A DNA stretch of 64,000 nt from Achromobacter sp. Marseille-Q4962 (GCF_943737005.1 NZ_CALSFU010000024.1:1-64000); one strand, 5' to 3'; shown: positions 30,304 through 39,360, numbered from the stretch's first letter. The notes: a model not told the origin generated them from the letters alone. A program made the numbers and translations.

Positions 30304-30316
30304 GATGCCACGCGGT

Positions 30317-33300
30317 TCAGCCGCCCAGCGACAGGCGCCACAGGCGGTAGGGTTGATCGGGGGAGAGGACGACGCGGCGCGTCTTGCCGCGCCAGGTCTC
30401 GCGCGTTTCGGCCAGCAGGTCTTCCGCGGCCAGTTCGCCGGTGTCGGGCTGGCCGAACAGCCACAGCGGCGCTTCTATCCAGGCTTCCTGCGCGCCGTGC
30501 GGGTCCAGGCTGATGGCGGCCAGCACCACATTCCCCAGGCCCGGCGTGGCCTTGTAGAAAGCCAGCACCCGGCCGTTGCCGCTTTCCGTCGGCGTATAGC
30601 CGCGGTGGGTCTGCAAGGCGGGGTTGGCGCGGCGGATGAGGTTCAGCCGGGTGATTTCGGCGCGGATATTGCCCGGGGCATGCCAGTCGCGCTGGCGCAG
30701 CTCGTACTTCTCTGCGTCGAGGTACTCTTCCTTGCCGGGCAGCGCGGCCGATTCGCACAGCTCGAAACCGCTGTACAGGCCCCACAGGCCCGAGCCGGCC
30801 GCCGCCAGGGCGGCGCGGATGAGAAAGCCGGGCCGCCCCGAGGTCTGCAGGAACACGGGGTTGATGTCCGGCGTGTTCACGAAGAAGTTCGGACGGAAGA
30901 AGTCGGCCGCCGGCGGGGCCGACAGCTCGCGCAGGTAGTCGTCGAGCTCTTCCTTGTCGTTGCGCCACGTGAAGTAGGTGTACGACTGGGTGAAGCCGAT
31001 CTTGGCCAGCCGGTACATCATCTTCGGCCGGGTGAACGCTTCCGACAGGAAGATCACGTCCGGGTGGCGGGCGTGGACCTCGGCGATCATCCATTGCCAG
31101 AACGGCAGGGGTTTGGTGTGCGGATTGTCCACGCGGAAGATGCGCACGCCGTGCTCCACCCAGAACAGCACCACGTCGCGCAGGGCCCGCCACAGCGGCA
31201 GCCGGCGCATGTGCCGGCCGGTGGCGCCGTAGAAGGCCACGTTGACGATGTCCTCGTATTTCTTGGGCGGGTTTTCTGCATAGCGCAGCGAGCCGTCCGG
31301 CCGCCAGGAGAACCAGTCCGGGTGCTGGGCCAGCCAGGGGTGGTCGGGCGAACACTGGATGGCGTAGTCCAGGGCGAGCTCCATGCCGTGGGCCGCGGCG
31401 GCATCCACCAGCCGCAGGAAGTCGTCCAGCGTGCCCAGCGCGGGCTCGATGGCGTCATGCCCGCCATTCGCCGAGCCGATGGCGTAGGGGCTGCCGAGGT
31501 CGCCGGGCTCGGCCCGCAGACTGTTGTTGCGCCCCTTGCGGTTGCGCTCGCCGATGGGATGGATGGGCGGCATGTACAGCACGTCGAATCCCATGTCGCG
31601 GATGTCGGGCAGCCGCGCGATCACGTCGTCGAAGGTGCCGTGGCGGCCGGGTTCGCGCGCCTGCGAACGCGGGAAGAGCTCATACCAGCTGGCAAAGCCC
31701 GCTTCGCGCCGGTCGACCCACAACGGAAAGGGCACGGGGCTTTCCGTCTCGAAGGAGCGTTCGGCCGCTACCCGCATCGCCTGCGCCAGCCCCTCTTCGA
31801 GCAGCGCGGGAATGCGGCTTTCGGCGGAATGCGCGGCGTCGTCCTCGAACATCGCCAGCGTCTCGGCCAGCCGCCGCCGCGCATCGTCGTCGTTCAGGTC
31901 ACCGGCGCGGGCCAGGGCCGCGCGCAGCAGCGCCAGGCCTTCCTGCACTTCCAGGCCGACGTCGGCGCCGGCGCGGTGCTTCACTTCCAGCTCATGGCGG
32001 AAGCTTTCCCACGCATCCAGCCACGCGCAGACGGCGAATTCGTGCGGGCCGACGCGGTGCGGCCGGAAACTCGCCTCCCAGCGGTCGTTGGATTCGTGGC
32101 GCATGGGCTCGGCGCGCCAGCGCGTCTCGTCGACGGCGCGCCAGCGCAGTTCGGCGGCGATCCGGTCATGGCCGTCCATATAGATGTCGGCCTGCACGGT
32201 GACGCGTTCGTGGGCGATGCACTTCACCGCGAAAGCGCCGCCGTCCACCGACGGCGTCACCTGCTCGATGACGATGCGCGCGGCGGCGCCGCCCTCGGTG
32301 CGCGGCCGCGCCCGGGGGCCCGGTTCGTGCACCGGCTCGGCGGGCGCCAGCATGAAAAGCGCGCAGCCGCCCGGGGGCAGCCTGTCGTCCCGCAGGCGGC
32401 GATGGGGCGGCGCGTCGTCGCGGGACACCCGGCCGGCGGGCAGCAGCGGGGCGATGGCGTCCCAGTCGATCGCCGCGGCGTCCGCGCCGCGGGGGTTGAC
32501 GGCCAGCGCCGCCGCGCCGCCGTTGCGCGAGGCCCGCAGCAACACCGTGGCCCGCCCGTCGCGCCCGCCCAGCATGTGCAGCGGGCCGCGCAGGCGGGCC
32601 TGTTCCATCCAGCGCCGGGCCCCGGCCAGCTCTTCCGACGGCTCGCCGCCTTCCTCGAGCAGCAGCGCGTCGCCGGCCAGGGCGGCGCACCACACGGCCC
32701 GCGCGTCGGCCTGCTGCGCCGGCGACAGCGCGGCGATCACCGCCGCCGCGCCGCGCAGCCGCGCGTCCTCGTCGGCGAACCAGGACGATTTGTAATCCCA
32801 CCAGGGCAGGGACGACACCAGGCCGTCGAAACGCGCCTCGCGCAGCGCCGTCGCCGCCGGGGCCGGCAGGCCCGGCGTCCAGGCCAGCAGCGCCACGTCC
32901 TCGCGCGCATTGCGCAGCGCCGTGTTCAGCGCCAGCCATTGGGCGGCCTCCAGGCTGTCGGGCGCGTGGAACAGGAATCCCGCCACGCCATGGGCCGTCC
33001 ACCCCGCCAGGCGTTCCGCCCACGCTTGCACGAAACCGGGCGGCGCGGGTCCCTGGCGCAGGGCCAGCATGTCCAGGTCTTCGGCCGGCAGGCGTGGGTC
33101 GCGGGCGGGGAATTCCGCGCGCGGCTGATACCAGCCCGGCCCGCGCGTGGCGGCCACGGCCTGCCGCGCCACCCGGTCCAGCCGCAGCTCCACCATCAGC
33201 GCCAGCCCGTGCGCCGAGGCCGCGCGCGCCGCCGCGGCGAACCACTGCGCAATGGGCGCGGGGGCGCCCTCGAGCAGGGCCGTGTCGGCGTCCGCCGGTG

Positions 33301-33481
33301 CGCTCGCGGCGGCGCCCGAGGCTCCGATCCAGGGCGCGGGCAGCATCAGCGCGGTCGCGCCCTGCGCGCGCGCGCGGGCGCACAGCGCGGCGTCCGGCGG
33401 GCCGTCCCGCGCTTCGAGGCGGACGCTGCACGCCGCAGGGGCTGGCACGTTCGGGGCCATCGAGGGCTGGGCGGGAGACAC
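30317..33481 (-). CDS. glgE: alpha-1,4-glucan:maltose-1-phosphate maltosyltransferase
   Basis: A 1054-aa GH13_3 enzyme extending glucans with maltose from maltose-1-phosphate. The GlgE core occupies about residues 395-1054: N-domain, then the barrel with FDVLYMPPIHPIG, the nucleophile in GVRIFRVDNPHTKP and the acid in DVIFLSEAFTRPKM. About 390 extra N-terminal residues resemble a degenerate amylase barrel without the catalytic set; GlgE is otherwise about 660-700 aa. The GTG start at 33481 is chosen because AAGGAG lies seven bases ahead; a TTG at 33499 would place that ribosome site inside the gene. It is the second gene of the operon, 27 bp after glgA. Confidence 0.94.
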   Translation of the reverse strand: MSPAQPSMAPNVPAPAACSVRLEARDGPPDAALCARARAQGATALMLPAPWIGASGAAASAPADADTALLEGAPAPIAQWFAAAARAASAHGLALMVELRLDRVARQAVAATRGPGWYQPRAEFPARDPRLPAEDLDMLALRQGPAPPGFVQAWAERLAGWTAHGVAGFLFHAPDSLEAAQWLALNTALRNAREDVALLAWTPGLPAPAATALREARFDGLVSSLPWWDYKSSWFADEDARLRGAAAVIAALSPAQQADARAVWCAALAGDALLLEEGGEPSEELAGARRWMEQARLRGPLHMLGGRDGRATVLLRASRNGGAAALAVNPRGADAAAIDWDAIAPLLPAGRVSRDDAPPHRRLRDDRLPPGGCALFMLAPAEPVHEPGPRARPRTEGGAAARIVIEQVTPSVDGGAFAVKCIAHERVTVQADIYMDGHDRIAAELRWRAVDETRWRAEPMRHESNDRWEASFRPHRVGPHEFAVCAWLDAWESFRHELEVKHRAGADVGLEVQEGLALLRAALARAGDLNDDDARRRLAETLAMFEDDAAHSAESRIPALLEEGLAQAMRVAAERSFETESPVPFPLWVDRREAGFASWYELFPRSQAREPGRHGTFDDVIARLPDIRDMGFDVLYMPPIHPIGERNRKGRNNSLRAEPGDLGSPYAIGSANGGHDAIEPALGTLDDFLRLVDAAAAHGMELALDYAIQCSPDHPWLAQHPDWFSWRPDGSLRYAENPPKKYEDIVNVAFYGATGRHMRRLPLWRALRDVVLFWVEHGVRIFRVDNPHTKPLPFWQWMIAEVHARHPDVIFLSEAFTRPKMMYRLAKIGFTQSYTYFTWRNDKEELDDYLRELSAPPAADFFRPNFFVNTPDINPVFLQTSGRPGFLIRAALAAAGSGLWGLYSGFELCESAALPGKEEYLDAEKYELRQRDWHAPGNIRAEITRLNLIRRANPALQTHRGYTPTESGNGRVLAFYKATPGLGNVVLAAISLDPHGAQEAWIEAPLWLFGQPDTGELAAEDLLAETRETWRGKTRRVVLSPDQPYRLWRLSLGG

Positions 33482-33508
33482 CGGGCGCTCCTTGTGCAAT
33501 GGCGGTCC

Positions 33509-35092
33509 TTACAACGATGCCGCGGCCGGCCGGGAAGAAGCCGCGTGCCGGCGCGGCGCCAGCACGGACCCGCCGGCCAGCGACGCGGACGCGGCCGGCA
33601 TGGGCAGCAGCTTGGGCCCGGCCGGATGAGATCCGGCCAGGGTGCGGTAGAGATTCGCGTACAGCGTTACCGCGGACCGCCAACTGAAGTCGGCCGTCAT
33701 GGCATTGCGCTGCATGGCGCGCCACAGCACGTGCTGGCCGCGCAGGGCGAGCGCCCGGTCGACGGCGCCGGCCATGGCCTCGGGGCTGTCGCCGTCGAAC
33801 AGAAAGCCGTTGGCGCCGGCCATGGCCGACAGCGGGGCGCGCGGGCCCGGATCCTCGATCGTGTCCGCCATGCCGCCCACGCGCGAGCCGATGGGCAGGG
33901 CGCCGTAGCGCATGGCGTAGAGCGGCGTCAGGCCGAAGGGTTCGAAGCGGCTGCCGTGCAGCAGCAGGTCGGTGCCGGCATGCAGCTGGTGGGCGGTGGC
34001 TTCGTCGTAGCCGATGTGCGCGCCGCAGCGCCCCGGGTAGGCGCGCTCCAGCGCCCGCAGGCGCTGCTCGAAGCGGCGTTCGCCCTGTCCGAGTATGGCG
34101 ACCTGCAGGTCGGGATGGCGATCGAGCGCGGCGGGCAGCACCTGCGCGGCCACGTCGGCCATCTTCTGTTCGGTCAGGCGGCTGCCCATGGCCAGGACGG
34201 TGGCGTCGGGCCGCACGGCCAGCCCGAACGCCTTCTGCAGCGCGGCCTTGCACAGCGCCTTGTTGCCCAGGTCGCGGGGGCCGAAGCGGAGATCGCCGAG
34301 ATGCGGATCGCGCACGGGATTCCACAGCACCGGGTCGATGCCGTTGGGAATCGGCAGCAGGTCCGCCCCGCGGGCGCGCAGCAGGCCGTCCAGTCCGCAG
34401 CCGAAGGCGGGCGTGAGGATTTCCCGCGCATAGGTGCGGCTCACGGTGGTGACGCGGTCGGCGTAGCGGATGCCGGCCTTCATGAAGTTCAGGCGCCCCC
34501 ACGCGACCAGGCCATCTTCGTTGCACCAGGCGGCGTCGATGCCGAACCCGGCCGCGTCTTCGACGGGAAACTGGCCCTGGAACGCCAGGTTGTGGATGGT
34601 GAGTATGCTGCGCACGCCGTTGACGCCCGCCGCGCGCAGCAACAGGGGCACGAGCGCGGCGTGCCAGTCGTGCGCATGCACCAGATCGGGGCGGGGCAGC
34701 CCGCCCGCGCCCTGGGCGATGCGCACCGCCGCGTGCGCCAGCGCCGCATAGCGCAGGCCGTTGTCGGGATATTCCGCGCCGCATTCGTCCGCGTACAGGC
34801 CGGCGCGGTCGTAGAGCGCATCGTTTTCGAGCAGCAGGAACGATATGCCGGAGCGCGGGCACGCGCCCTGGAGCAGCCTGGCCGGCCCGCCGGGCATCGG
34901 CGCGAACTCCGCGGCCACGCGCACCCGCTGCAACTGACGGCGCACGCCCCGATAGGCGGGCAAGAGCACGGTTACCGCGATGTCGGCCTCATCGAGCGCG
35001 CGCGCCATGCCGGTGATGGCATCGCCCAGCCCGCCGGTCTTTGCCAGGGGAAACGCTTCTGCGGCTACTATCAATATCGTGGTCGTCGCCAT
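33509..35092 (-). CDS. glgA: glycogen synthase (ADP-glucose, GT5)
   Basis: A 527-aa GT5 glycogen/starch synthase. The ADP-glucose-binding KTGGLGD is at 18-24 (family consensus KTGGLADV, here Gly at the Ala position). Other landmarks are HDWHAALVPLLLR, the LTIHNLAFQGQFP stretch and the C-terminal SRFEPFGLTPLYAMRYGALPI. It is the first gene of the operon glgA-glgE-treS-glgB-glgX-treZ-malQ-treY. No glgC is present in the window, so the ADP-glucose supply lies elsewhere. The start at 35092 has a weak GGGAG upstream. It lies behind the sigma-54-type element at 35160-35176. Confidence 0.93.
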   Translation of the reverse strand: MATTTILIVAAEAFPLAKTGGLGDAITGMARALDEADIAVTVLLPAYRGVRRQLQRVRVAAEFAPMPGGPARLLQGACPRSGISFLLLENDALYDRAGLYADECGAEYPDNGLRYAALAHAAVRIAQGAGGLPRPDLVHAHDWHAALVPLLLRAAGVNGVRSILTIHNLAFQGQFPVEDAAGFGIDAAWCNEDGLVAWGRLNFMKAGIRYADRVTTVSRTYAREILTPAFGCGLDGLLRARGADLLPIPNGIDPVLWNPVRDPHLGDLRFGPRDLGNKALCKAALQKAFGLAVRPDATVLAMGSRLTEQKMADVAAQVLPAALDRHPDLQVAILGQGERRFEQRLRALERAYPGRCGAHIGYDEATAHQLHAGTDLLLHGSRFEPFGLTPLYAMRYGALPIGSRVGGMADTIEDPGPRAPLSAMAGANGFLFDGDSPEAMAGAVDRALALRGQHVLWRAMQRNAMTADFSWRSAVTLYANLYRTLAGSHPAGPKLLPMPAASASLAGGSVLAPRRHAASSRPAAASL

Positions 35093-35159
35093 GCTTGCTC
35101 CCGGTTGTCGCCGGGCGGCTCGAAAAAAATGGGGGCCGCCCACTGCAGTGCCGCTCCTG

Positions 35160-35176
35160 CAGCAAGCGCCGTGCCC
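35160..35176 (-). promoter_or_regulatory. sigma-54-type promoter of the glg-tre operon
   Basis: The minus strand reads GGGCACGGCGCTTGCTG, identical at all 17 positions to the elements at 39217 and 44171. The predicted start is about 35150, 58 nt ahead of glgA. It would drive 19 kb of glycogen and trehalose genes. Confidence 0.9.
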
Positions 35177-35281
35177 GGAATGTTTCAGCACGGCGCCAAG
35201 CCGGCGCGCGGGCGCGGCAGGGCTGCCGTTGTTGCCGCCGTTGTAATTTTGGGAGCGGCCCGCGCGCCGGCGGACGGTTCC

Positions 35282-35298
35282 GGGCACGCGGATTGCTG
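35282..35298 (+). promoter_or_regulatory. sigma-54-type promoter of the 35348 gene
   Basis: Plus strand GGGCACGCGGATTGCTG has GG 35283-35284 and GC 35295-35296. The predicted start is about 35308, 40 nt ahead of the ATG at 35348. The gap to the divergent glg promoter is 105 bp and contains TGCCGTTGTTGCCG repeats. Confidence 0.85.
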
Positions 35299-35347
35299 GC
35301 GGCGCGGAAAGTTCCCTCCATCGCTCTCGACGGGCAAGGAGTCCATC

Positions 35348-35602
35348 ATGACGAACCGATCCCAACCCCAGACCCAGACGCCCGGCCCGGGCCGGCCGTC
35401 GTCCGTCCCCGACCAGAGCCCTGCGGAAGGGCCCCATCCCAGCGCTACCACGCGCGTGCCGGACTCGAACGGAAGATGGCCGCCCGACAGCCTGCCCAAC
35501 CCCATGCCGGGCCTGGACCCGCAGCAGACCCCGGGCATCGACCGCCTGGGCGAGGCGGGCGAGCGTCAGCGCGCATGGATGCGGGCCGGGCGCGAGCTCT
35601 GA
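35348..35602 (+). CDS. small hydrophilic Pro/Gln-rich protein
   Basis: An 84-aa protein, MTNRSQPQTQTPGPGRPSSV onward, rich in Pro, Gln, Gly and Ser, with a charged C-terminal helix (RLGEAGERQRAWMRAGREL). There is no Cys and no transmembrane segment, so it should be largely disordered. No family is recognised. AAGGAG stands ahead of the ATG. It is the first gene after the divergent sigma-54-type element at 35282, followed by the DUF883 gene. Confidence 0.75.
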   Translation: MTNRSQPQTQTPGPGRPSSVPDQSPAEGPHPSATTRVPDSNGRWPPDSLPNPMPGLDPQQTPGIDRLGEAGERQRAWMRAGREL

Positions 35603-35671
35603 CGGCCCGCCGGCCGCCGCGCCGGCGGCAGCGGATACCCCGATGCACAGATCCCGATTCAAGGAGCAGCC

Positions 35672-36001
35672 ATGGACAGGCATGCATGGACGAACAAATT
35701 GCGCCGCGACGACGACGCCACGCGCGTGCTGCGCGAGCTGGCCTCCAGCGTGGAGGCGCTGCTGCACAGCACGGCCGGCTACGGCGACGACGTGGAGGCC
35801 GCGCGCGGACGGCTGAGGCGACGCCTCGAATCGGCGCGCGAGCACGCGCGGCACTGGGAAGACGCGGCCCTGGAGCGCGCGCGGCGAGTGTCGCGCGCCA
35901 CGGACGGCTATGTGCACGAGAACGCCTGGAAAACCATGGCCGGCGCCGCGCTCATAGGATTGCTGGCGGGCATTTGCCTGGGGTCGGGCGGCCGGCGCTG
36001 A
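35672..36001 (+). CDS. DUF883/ElaB-type membrane-anchored protein
   Basis: A 109-aa protein with a long charged helix (about 15-80: LRELASSVEALLHSTAGYGD, then Arg/Glu-rich) and a C-terminal anchor TMAGAALIGLLAGICLGSGGRR. This is the ElaB/YqjD layout: a cytosolic helix facing ribosomes or DNA and a single inner-membrane segment. It is paralogous in layout to the protein at 8229. It lies 70 bp after the disordered protein gene at 35348 and shares its likely transcript. Confidence 0.88.
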   Translation: MDRHAWTNKLRRDDDATRVLRELASSVEALLHSTAGYGDDVEAARGRLRRRLESAREHARHWEDAALERARRVSRATDGYVHENAWKTMAGAALIGLLAGICLGSGGRR

Positions 36002-36161
36002 CGCCATCCGAGGGAAGGCGCGTGGGGCGCGCGGACGGCCGGCGGGGAGCGGCTCGGAATCGGTCTGCTTCATCCTTCTTGTGCATTGCCGCCCGCCCGG
36101 ATTTACCGCAGCATGTCAGGTTTATGTCCGCAAGAATGCGGGCGCTCTCATACCGACCATC

Positions 36162-37277
36162 ATGGCCGCACACACGCAAGCGCCTTCCGGCAAGGGCTCG
36201 TTCCTGGGTTCGCTGCTCGCCGCCGTTCTCATGCTGGCCGCGATCGCGGCCGTGCTGGCTTTCGCGGCCACCCGCGTGGTGCAGCAGCGCGTGGCCGCTG
36301 CGCTGGGGCCGCGCGCGGCCATCGGCGACATCAGCGTGGGCTGGCGGCGCGTGGAGCTGTCCAACGTGACCATCCAGGGCGCGGCCGGCGAGGCGCCGGT
36401 TCGCGCGCGGCGGGTGGCGCTCACGCCGCGCTGGACGTCGTTTCTCCAGGACGAGGCGGTGTTCGACCACATCCTCATCGAGGGTTTCGAATTCACCGTG
36501 CTGCGCGCGGCGGATGGCGACATGCAGATCGCGCCGGCCTTGCAATCCTCCCTGAAGCTGCGCGCCGGCGGCAGCGAGCCGGGCCGCGGACGCGGCATGC
36601 GGGCGGAGCAGGTGGAGCTGCGCGGCGGCCGGCTCGATTTCCTCGACGCCGTCATTGCGCGGCCTGCCCACCGCATTCCCTTCGAGGCGGTGCAGGCCCG
36701 CCTGGCCCCGCTGGCGCTGCCGGCCGAGGGCCAGCGCGCCCGCATCGAATTCGACGGCGTGGTGTCCGCCGGCCCGGCGGGCAACCGCGGTGGCCCCGCC
36801 AGGGTGCGCGCGCGCGGTTGGGTGGTCCCGGGCGGCTCGGACGCCGACATGCAGGTCGCGGTGCGCAACCTGGACATCCGCCACGCCGCGCCCTATCTGG
36901 CCGAGAACGGCGCCGCCTCGCTGGCGGGCGGGGCCATGGACCTGGACATGAAAACCGTGGTCGACCAGCGCGAGCTGCGCGCCCACGGCGCCGTCACCCT
37001 GCACCGGCTGCAATTCGCGGGCGAGGGTCAGCTGTTCTCGCTGCCGCGCGAGGCGGTGCTCGCCGCCCTCAAAGACCGCCAGGGCGACGTGCGCCTGACG
37101 TTCGCGCTCTCCGGCAACCTGGACAACCCCCGCTTTTCGGTCACGCGCGGATTCTCCGCGCAGATTGCCAGCGGCCTGGGCAGGGCCATCGGCGTGGGAG
37201 CGGAGGGCGCGGCCGAAGGCGTGGGCAGCGCCGTGAAGAACCTGGGCGAGGCCATTTCCGATCTGTTTGGCCAGTAG
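36162..37277 (+). CDS. DUF748/AsmA-like envelope protein
   Basis: A 371-aa protein with one N-terminal membrane anchor (about 14-40: SLLAAVLMLAAIAAVLAFAA) and a periplasmic region of repeating beta strands, including NVTIQG, VFDHILIEGFEF and a DUF748-like LRGGRLDFLDA. The C-terminus is an AsmA-like amphipathic region. DUF748 and AsmA-like proteins are linked to phospholipid transport and envelope stress. ATG 36162 has no clear ribosome site. It lies 160 bp after the DUF883 gene, and a shared transcript is possible but unproven. Confidence 0.8.
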   Translation: MAAHTQAPSGKGSFLGSLLAAVLMLAAIAAVLAFAATRVVQQRVAAALGPRAAIGDISVGWRRVELSNVTIQGAAGEAPVRARRVALTPRWTSFLQDEAVFDHILIEGFEFTVLRAADGDMQIAPALQSSLKLRAGGSEPGRGRGMRAEQVELRGGRLDFLDAVIARPAHRIPFEAVQARLAPLALPAEGQRARIEFDGVVSAGPAGNRGGPARVRARGWVVPGGSDADMQVAVRNLDIRHAAPYLAENGAASLAGGAMDLDMKTVVDQRELRAHGAVTLHRLQFAGEGQLFSLPREAVLAALKDRQGDVRLTFALSGNLDNPRFSVTRGFSAQIASGLGRAIGVGAEGAAEGVGSAVKNLGEAISDLFGQ

Positions 37278-37318
37278 CCCCGCCGGACCCGCGGTTCAGC
37301 GCCGGAGTCAGGCCGGAA

Positions 37319-38077
37319 TCAGGGCACGACGCGCGGAACGCCCATCCGCGCGCCCATCACCATCTCGGTAATCCAGTTCACCAGTATCGACGTGTATGCG
37401 CGCTGCGAGGCCTTGTCGCTCAGCGCGTGGTCGGCCCCGTCCACGATGCGGTGCGTCAGCGAATGCGAGCGGCGAAACGCCGCGCGGTAGCTCATGATGG
37501 TGGAGTGCGGGATATAGGTGTCGTGCTCCGATTCCACGATCAGCACGTCGCCCGGAAAGGTGGCGCAGGCCGCCAGCGCCCGGTTCTCTTCCGGCTCCAC
37601 GCGTCCGCTGCGGTAGGCGCGCAGCGTTTCGCGGTTGAGCTGGTTCTTGGGCAGCAGCCATTCGTCGTCCCGGTAGAGCGCCGGCACGTGCAGCGCCAGC
37701 CAGCGCACCCGGCGCAGGCTGCTCAGGATGGCGGCCAGGTAGCCGCCGTAGCTGCTGCCCACCACCGCCACCGAGCCGGTATCCAGCGAAGGGTGCGCGG
37801 CCAGCCGGTCATAGGCCGCCATGACGTCGCGCAGATTGTCGTCGCGCGACACCTCGCGCTGGCACGCCTGCGTGGCGGCATGGCCGCGCAGGTCGAAGGT
37901 GAGGCAGATGCAGCCCAGGGCCGCGATGCCCTTGGCGCGGGCCAGGTCGAATCGCTGGCTGCCGCCCCAGCCATGGATGAACAGCACGCCCGGCACCTTG
38001 GTGTCCGGCGTGAGAAAGGTGCCGGCCAGCTGCTGCCCGGCCACCTCGATTTCGATGCCTTCACTGAGCGCGGCCAT
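37319..38077 (-). CDS. alpha/beta hydrolase (dienelactone-hydrolase-like)
   Basis: A 252-aa alpha/beta hydrolase. The oxyanion strand is VPGVLFIHGWGGS, the nucleophile elbow VVGSSYGG (Ser in GSSYGG), the acid is in VLIVESEHDTYIP and the His in DGADHALSD. The substrate is unknown. The start at 38077 is preceded by GGAGG and lies inside the last 17 nt of the DUF3182 gene, so the two are coupled. Both lie behind the sigma-54-type element at 39217. Confidence 0.88.
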   Translation of the reverse strand: MAALSEGIEIEVAGQQLAGTFLTPDTKVPGVLFIHGWGGSQRFDLARAKGIAALGCICLTFDLRGHAATQACQREVSRDDNLRDVMAAYDRLAAHPSLDTGSVAVVGSSYGGYLAAILSSLRRVRWLALHVPALYRDDEWLLPKNQLNRETLRAYRSGRVEPEENRALAACATFPGDVLIVESEHDTYIPHSTIMSYRAAFRRSHSLTHRIVDGADHALSDKASQRAYTSILVNWITEMVMGARMGVPRVVP

Positions 38078-39206
38078 GCGTGTCCTCCAGAATGCCGCCA
38101 GACTTGGTAATGAATCCCACCGTGGAATCCTGTCCCCGGTAGATGCGCTGCTGCGCGCTGGGCTCGGGCGCGTCGGGTCCGTAGCGCTCGCAGGTCATGG
38201 CGCGCACCGAGGCGAGCGCGGGCGAGAGCGCGAATGCCTGCATGGCGGCCAGTTCGGCCACGCTGGCGCCGCCCAGGCGCCACGACTGCTCCAGCACGCC
38301 GCAGCGCGCTTGGCCGTCGGCCGAACGGCCCAGCGCCACGTCGTAGTTCCGCCGCGACGCGTAGAACTGCGGGTAAATCGTCGAGACGGCGGTGTCGTAG
38401 CGGCAGGCCAGGGCCAGGACGCGCCGCTCGTTCTCCGACAGGGGCAGGGCGCGCAGATGATCGAAACCGCCGCGCGCGCACAGCAGCGTGGAGCCGCCAT
38501 AGACCTGCGCGCCCTTGTTGTCGCGCGTGAGGCTTTGGGTTCCCACATAGGAAATCTCCAGCCTGCCCACGCGCGCCCAGCCCACGCTGTAGGTTTCGAC
38601 GTCTTCCAGATCCTCCTCCAGCACCAGTCCCAGACGCCGCACCTGCGCGGGCGCCAGCCGCTTGAGCGCGGCTTCCAGTTCCTGCTCGCTGCGCACCACC
38701 TGCTGGCCGCGCCCCGCGTTGGCGTCGGGCGGCTTCAGGCGCACGGCTCCCTGCCGCAGCAGGCGCGAGCCGGCGCGGGCCGCGTCTTCGAGCGTGAAGG
38801 CGGAATAGCCGCGCAGCACCACGTCTTCGAGCTGCGCGGCCAGGTCGCGCGACCAGCCCGCCGGCGCCTTGGCGCGCGCATCCACCAGGCCGTGCGTGAT
38901 GGACTTGCCGGCCAGGTAGGCGTGGGGCGTCACGCCGCCGTACAGGTCGGCGGCGCGCCGGATGCCCAGCCTGGCCGCGCGGGCCAGGCTCGTGATGGTG
39001 CGGTCGGGCACGTAGTACGGAACCGGCAGGTCGCGGTGGCGGCTGGGCCGAAAGCGCGGCAGGAACTCGCAGCCCAGCAGCGCCGCCAGCCGCAGCGCCA
39101 CGGCTTCCTGCGAGGCGATCTCGTGCTCCGAGGCGCCTCGCCGCTGCGGATACGCGACCACCAGGGAGGGCGGCCCGGAAGAATGAGGGGCGGATCGTGG
39201 TTCCAT
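38061..39206 (-). CDS. DUF3182 protein, ATP-grasp-like
   Basis: A 381-aa protein of the DUF3182 family, known mainly from Burkholderiales and Pseudomonas. A basic N-terminus reaches an ATP-grasp-like region with VRLKPPDANAGRGQQVV and RRLGLVLEEDLEDVETYSVGW, suggesting nucleotide-dependent ligase activity, but the function is unknown. ATG 39206 has no ribosome site, and the sigma-54-type element at 39217-39233 predicts a start at about 39207, so the transcript may be leaderless; a GTG about 14 codons in is the alternative. It overlaps the hydrolase gene at its 3' end. Confidence 0.8.
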   Translation of the reverse strand: MEPRSAPHSSGPPSLVVAYPQRRGASEHEIASQEAVALRLAALLGCEFLPRFRPSRHRDLPVPYYVPDRTITSLARAARLGIRRAADLYGGVTPHAYLAGKSITHGLVDARAKAPAGWSRDLAAQLEDVVLRGYSAFTLEDAARAGSRLLRQGAVRLKPPDANAGRGQQVVRSEQELEAALKRLAPAQVRRLGLVLEEDLEDVETYSVGWARVGRLEISYVGTQSLTRDNKGAQVYGGSTLLCARGGFDHLRALPLSENERRVLALACRYDTAVSTIYPQFYASRRNYDVALGRSADGQARCGVLEQSWRLGGASVAELAAMQAFALSPALASVRAMTCERYGPDAPEPSAQQRIYRGQDSTVGFITKSGGILEDTHGRAQ

Positions 39207-39216
39207 GCCGAGCCGG

Positions 39217-39233
39217 CAGCAAGCGCCGTGCCC
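39217..39233 (-). promoter_or_regulatory. sigma-54-type promoter of DUF3182-hydrolase
   Basis: The minus strand reads GGGCACGGCGCTTGCTG, with GC complement at 39219-39220. The predicted start is about 39207, one base before the annotated ATG at 39206. Confidence 0.85.
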
Positions 39234-39343
39234 GCCCGCCTTTTGCCGCGGGCCGGAGGGTGGCGCGGAAAACGGCGCAGACGCCGGGCGGAAAATTCTG
39301 CCGCCCGCGCCGGCCAGGGCCGGCGTTCCCCGGCGGCGGGCCC

Positions 39344-39360
39344 GGGCATGGCGTTTGCTG
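39344..39360 (+). promoter_or_regulatory. sigma-54-type promoter of the PGI-like gene
   Basis: Plus strand GGGCATGGCGTTTGCTG has GG 39345-39346 and GC 39357-39358. The predicted start is about 39370, 41 nt ahead of ATG 39411. The divergent gap (39234-39343) contains two GCGGAAAA motifs. Confidence 0.85.

Noticed and set aside
26950-30513. 1187-codon plus-strand open frame
   Set aside because: It mirrors treS codon by codon; no independent signature.
30245-35602. Very long open frame on the plus strand opposite the glycogen-trehalose operon
   Set aside because: It is antisense to glgE and glgA, whose proteins are clearly recognisable; long antisense frames are expected in 70 percent GC DNA and this one has no family resemblance.
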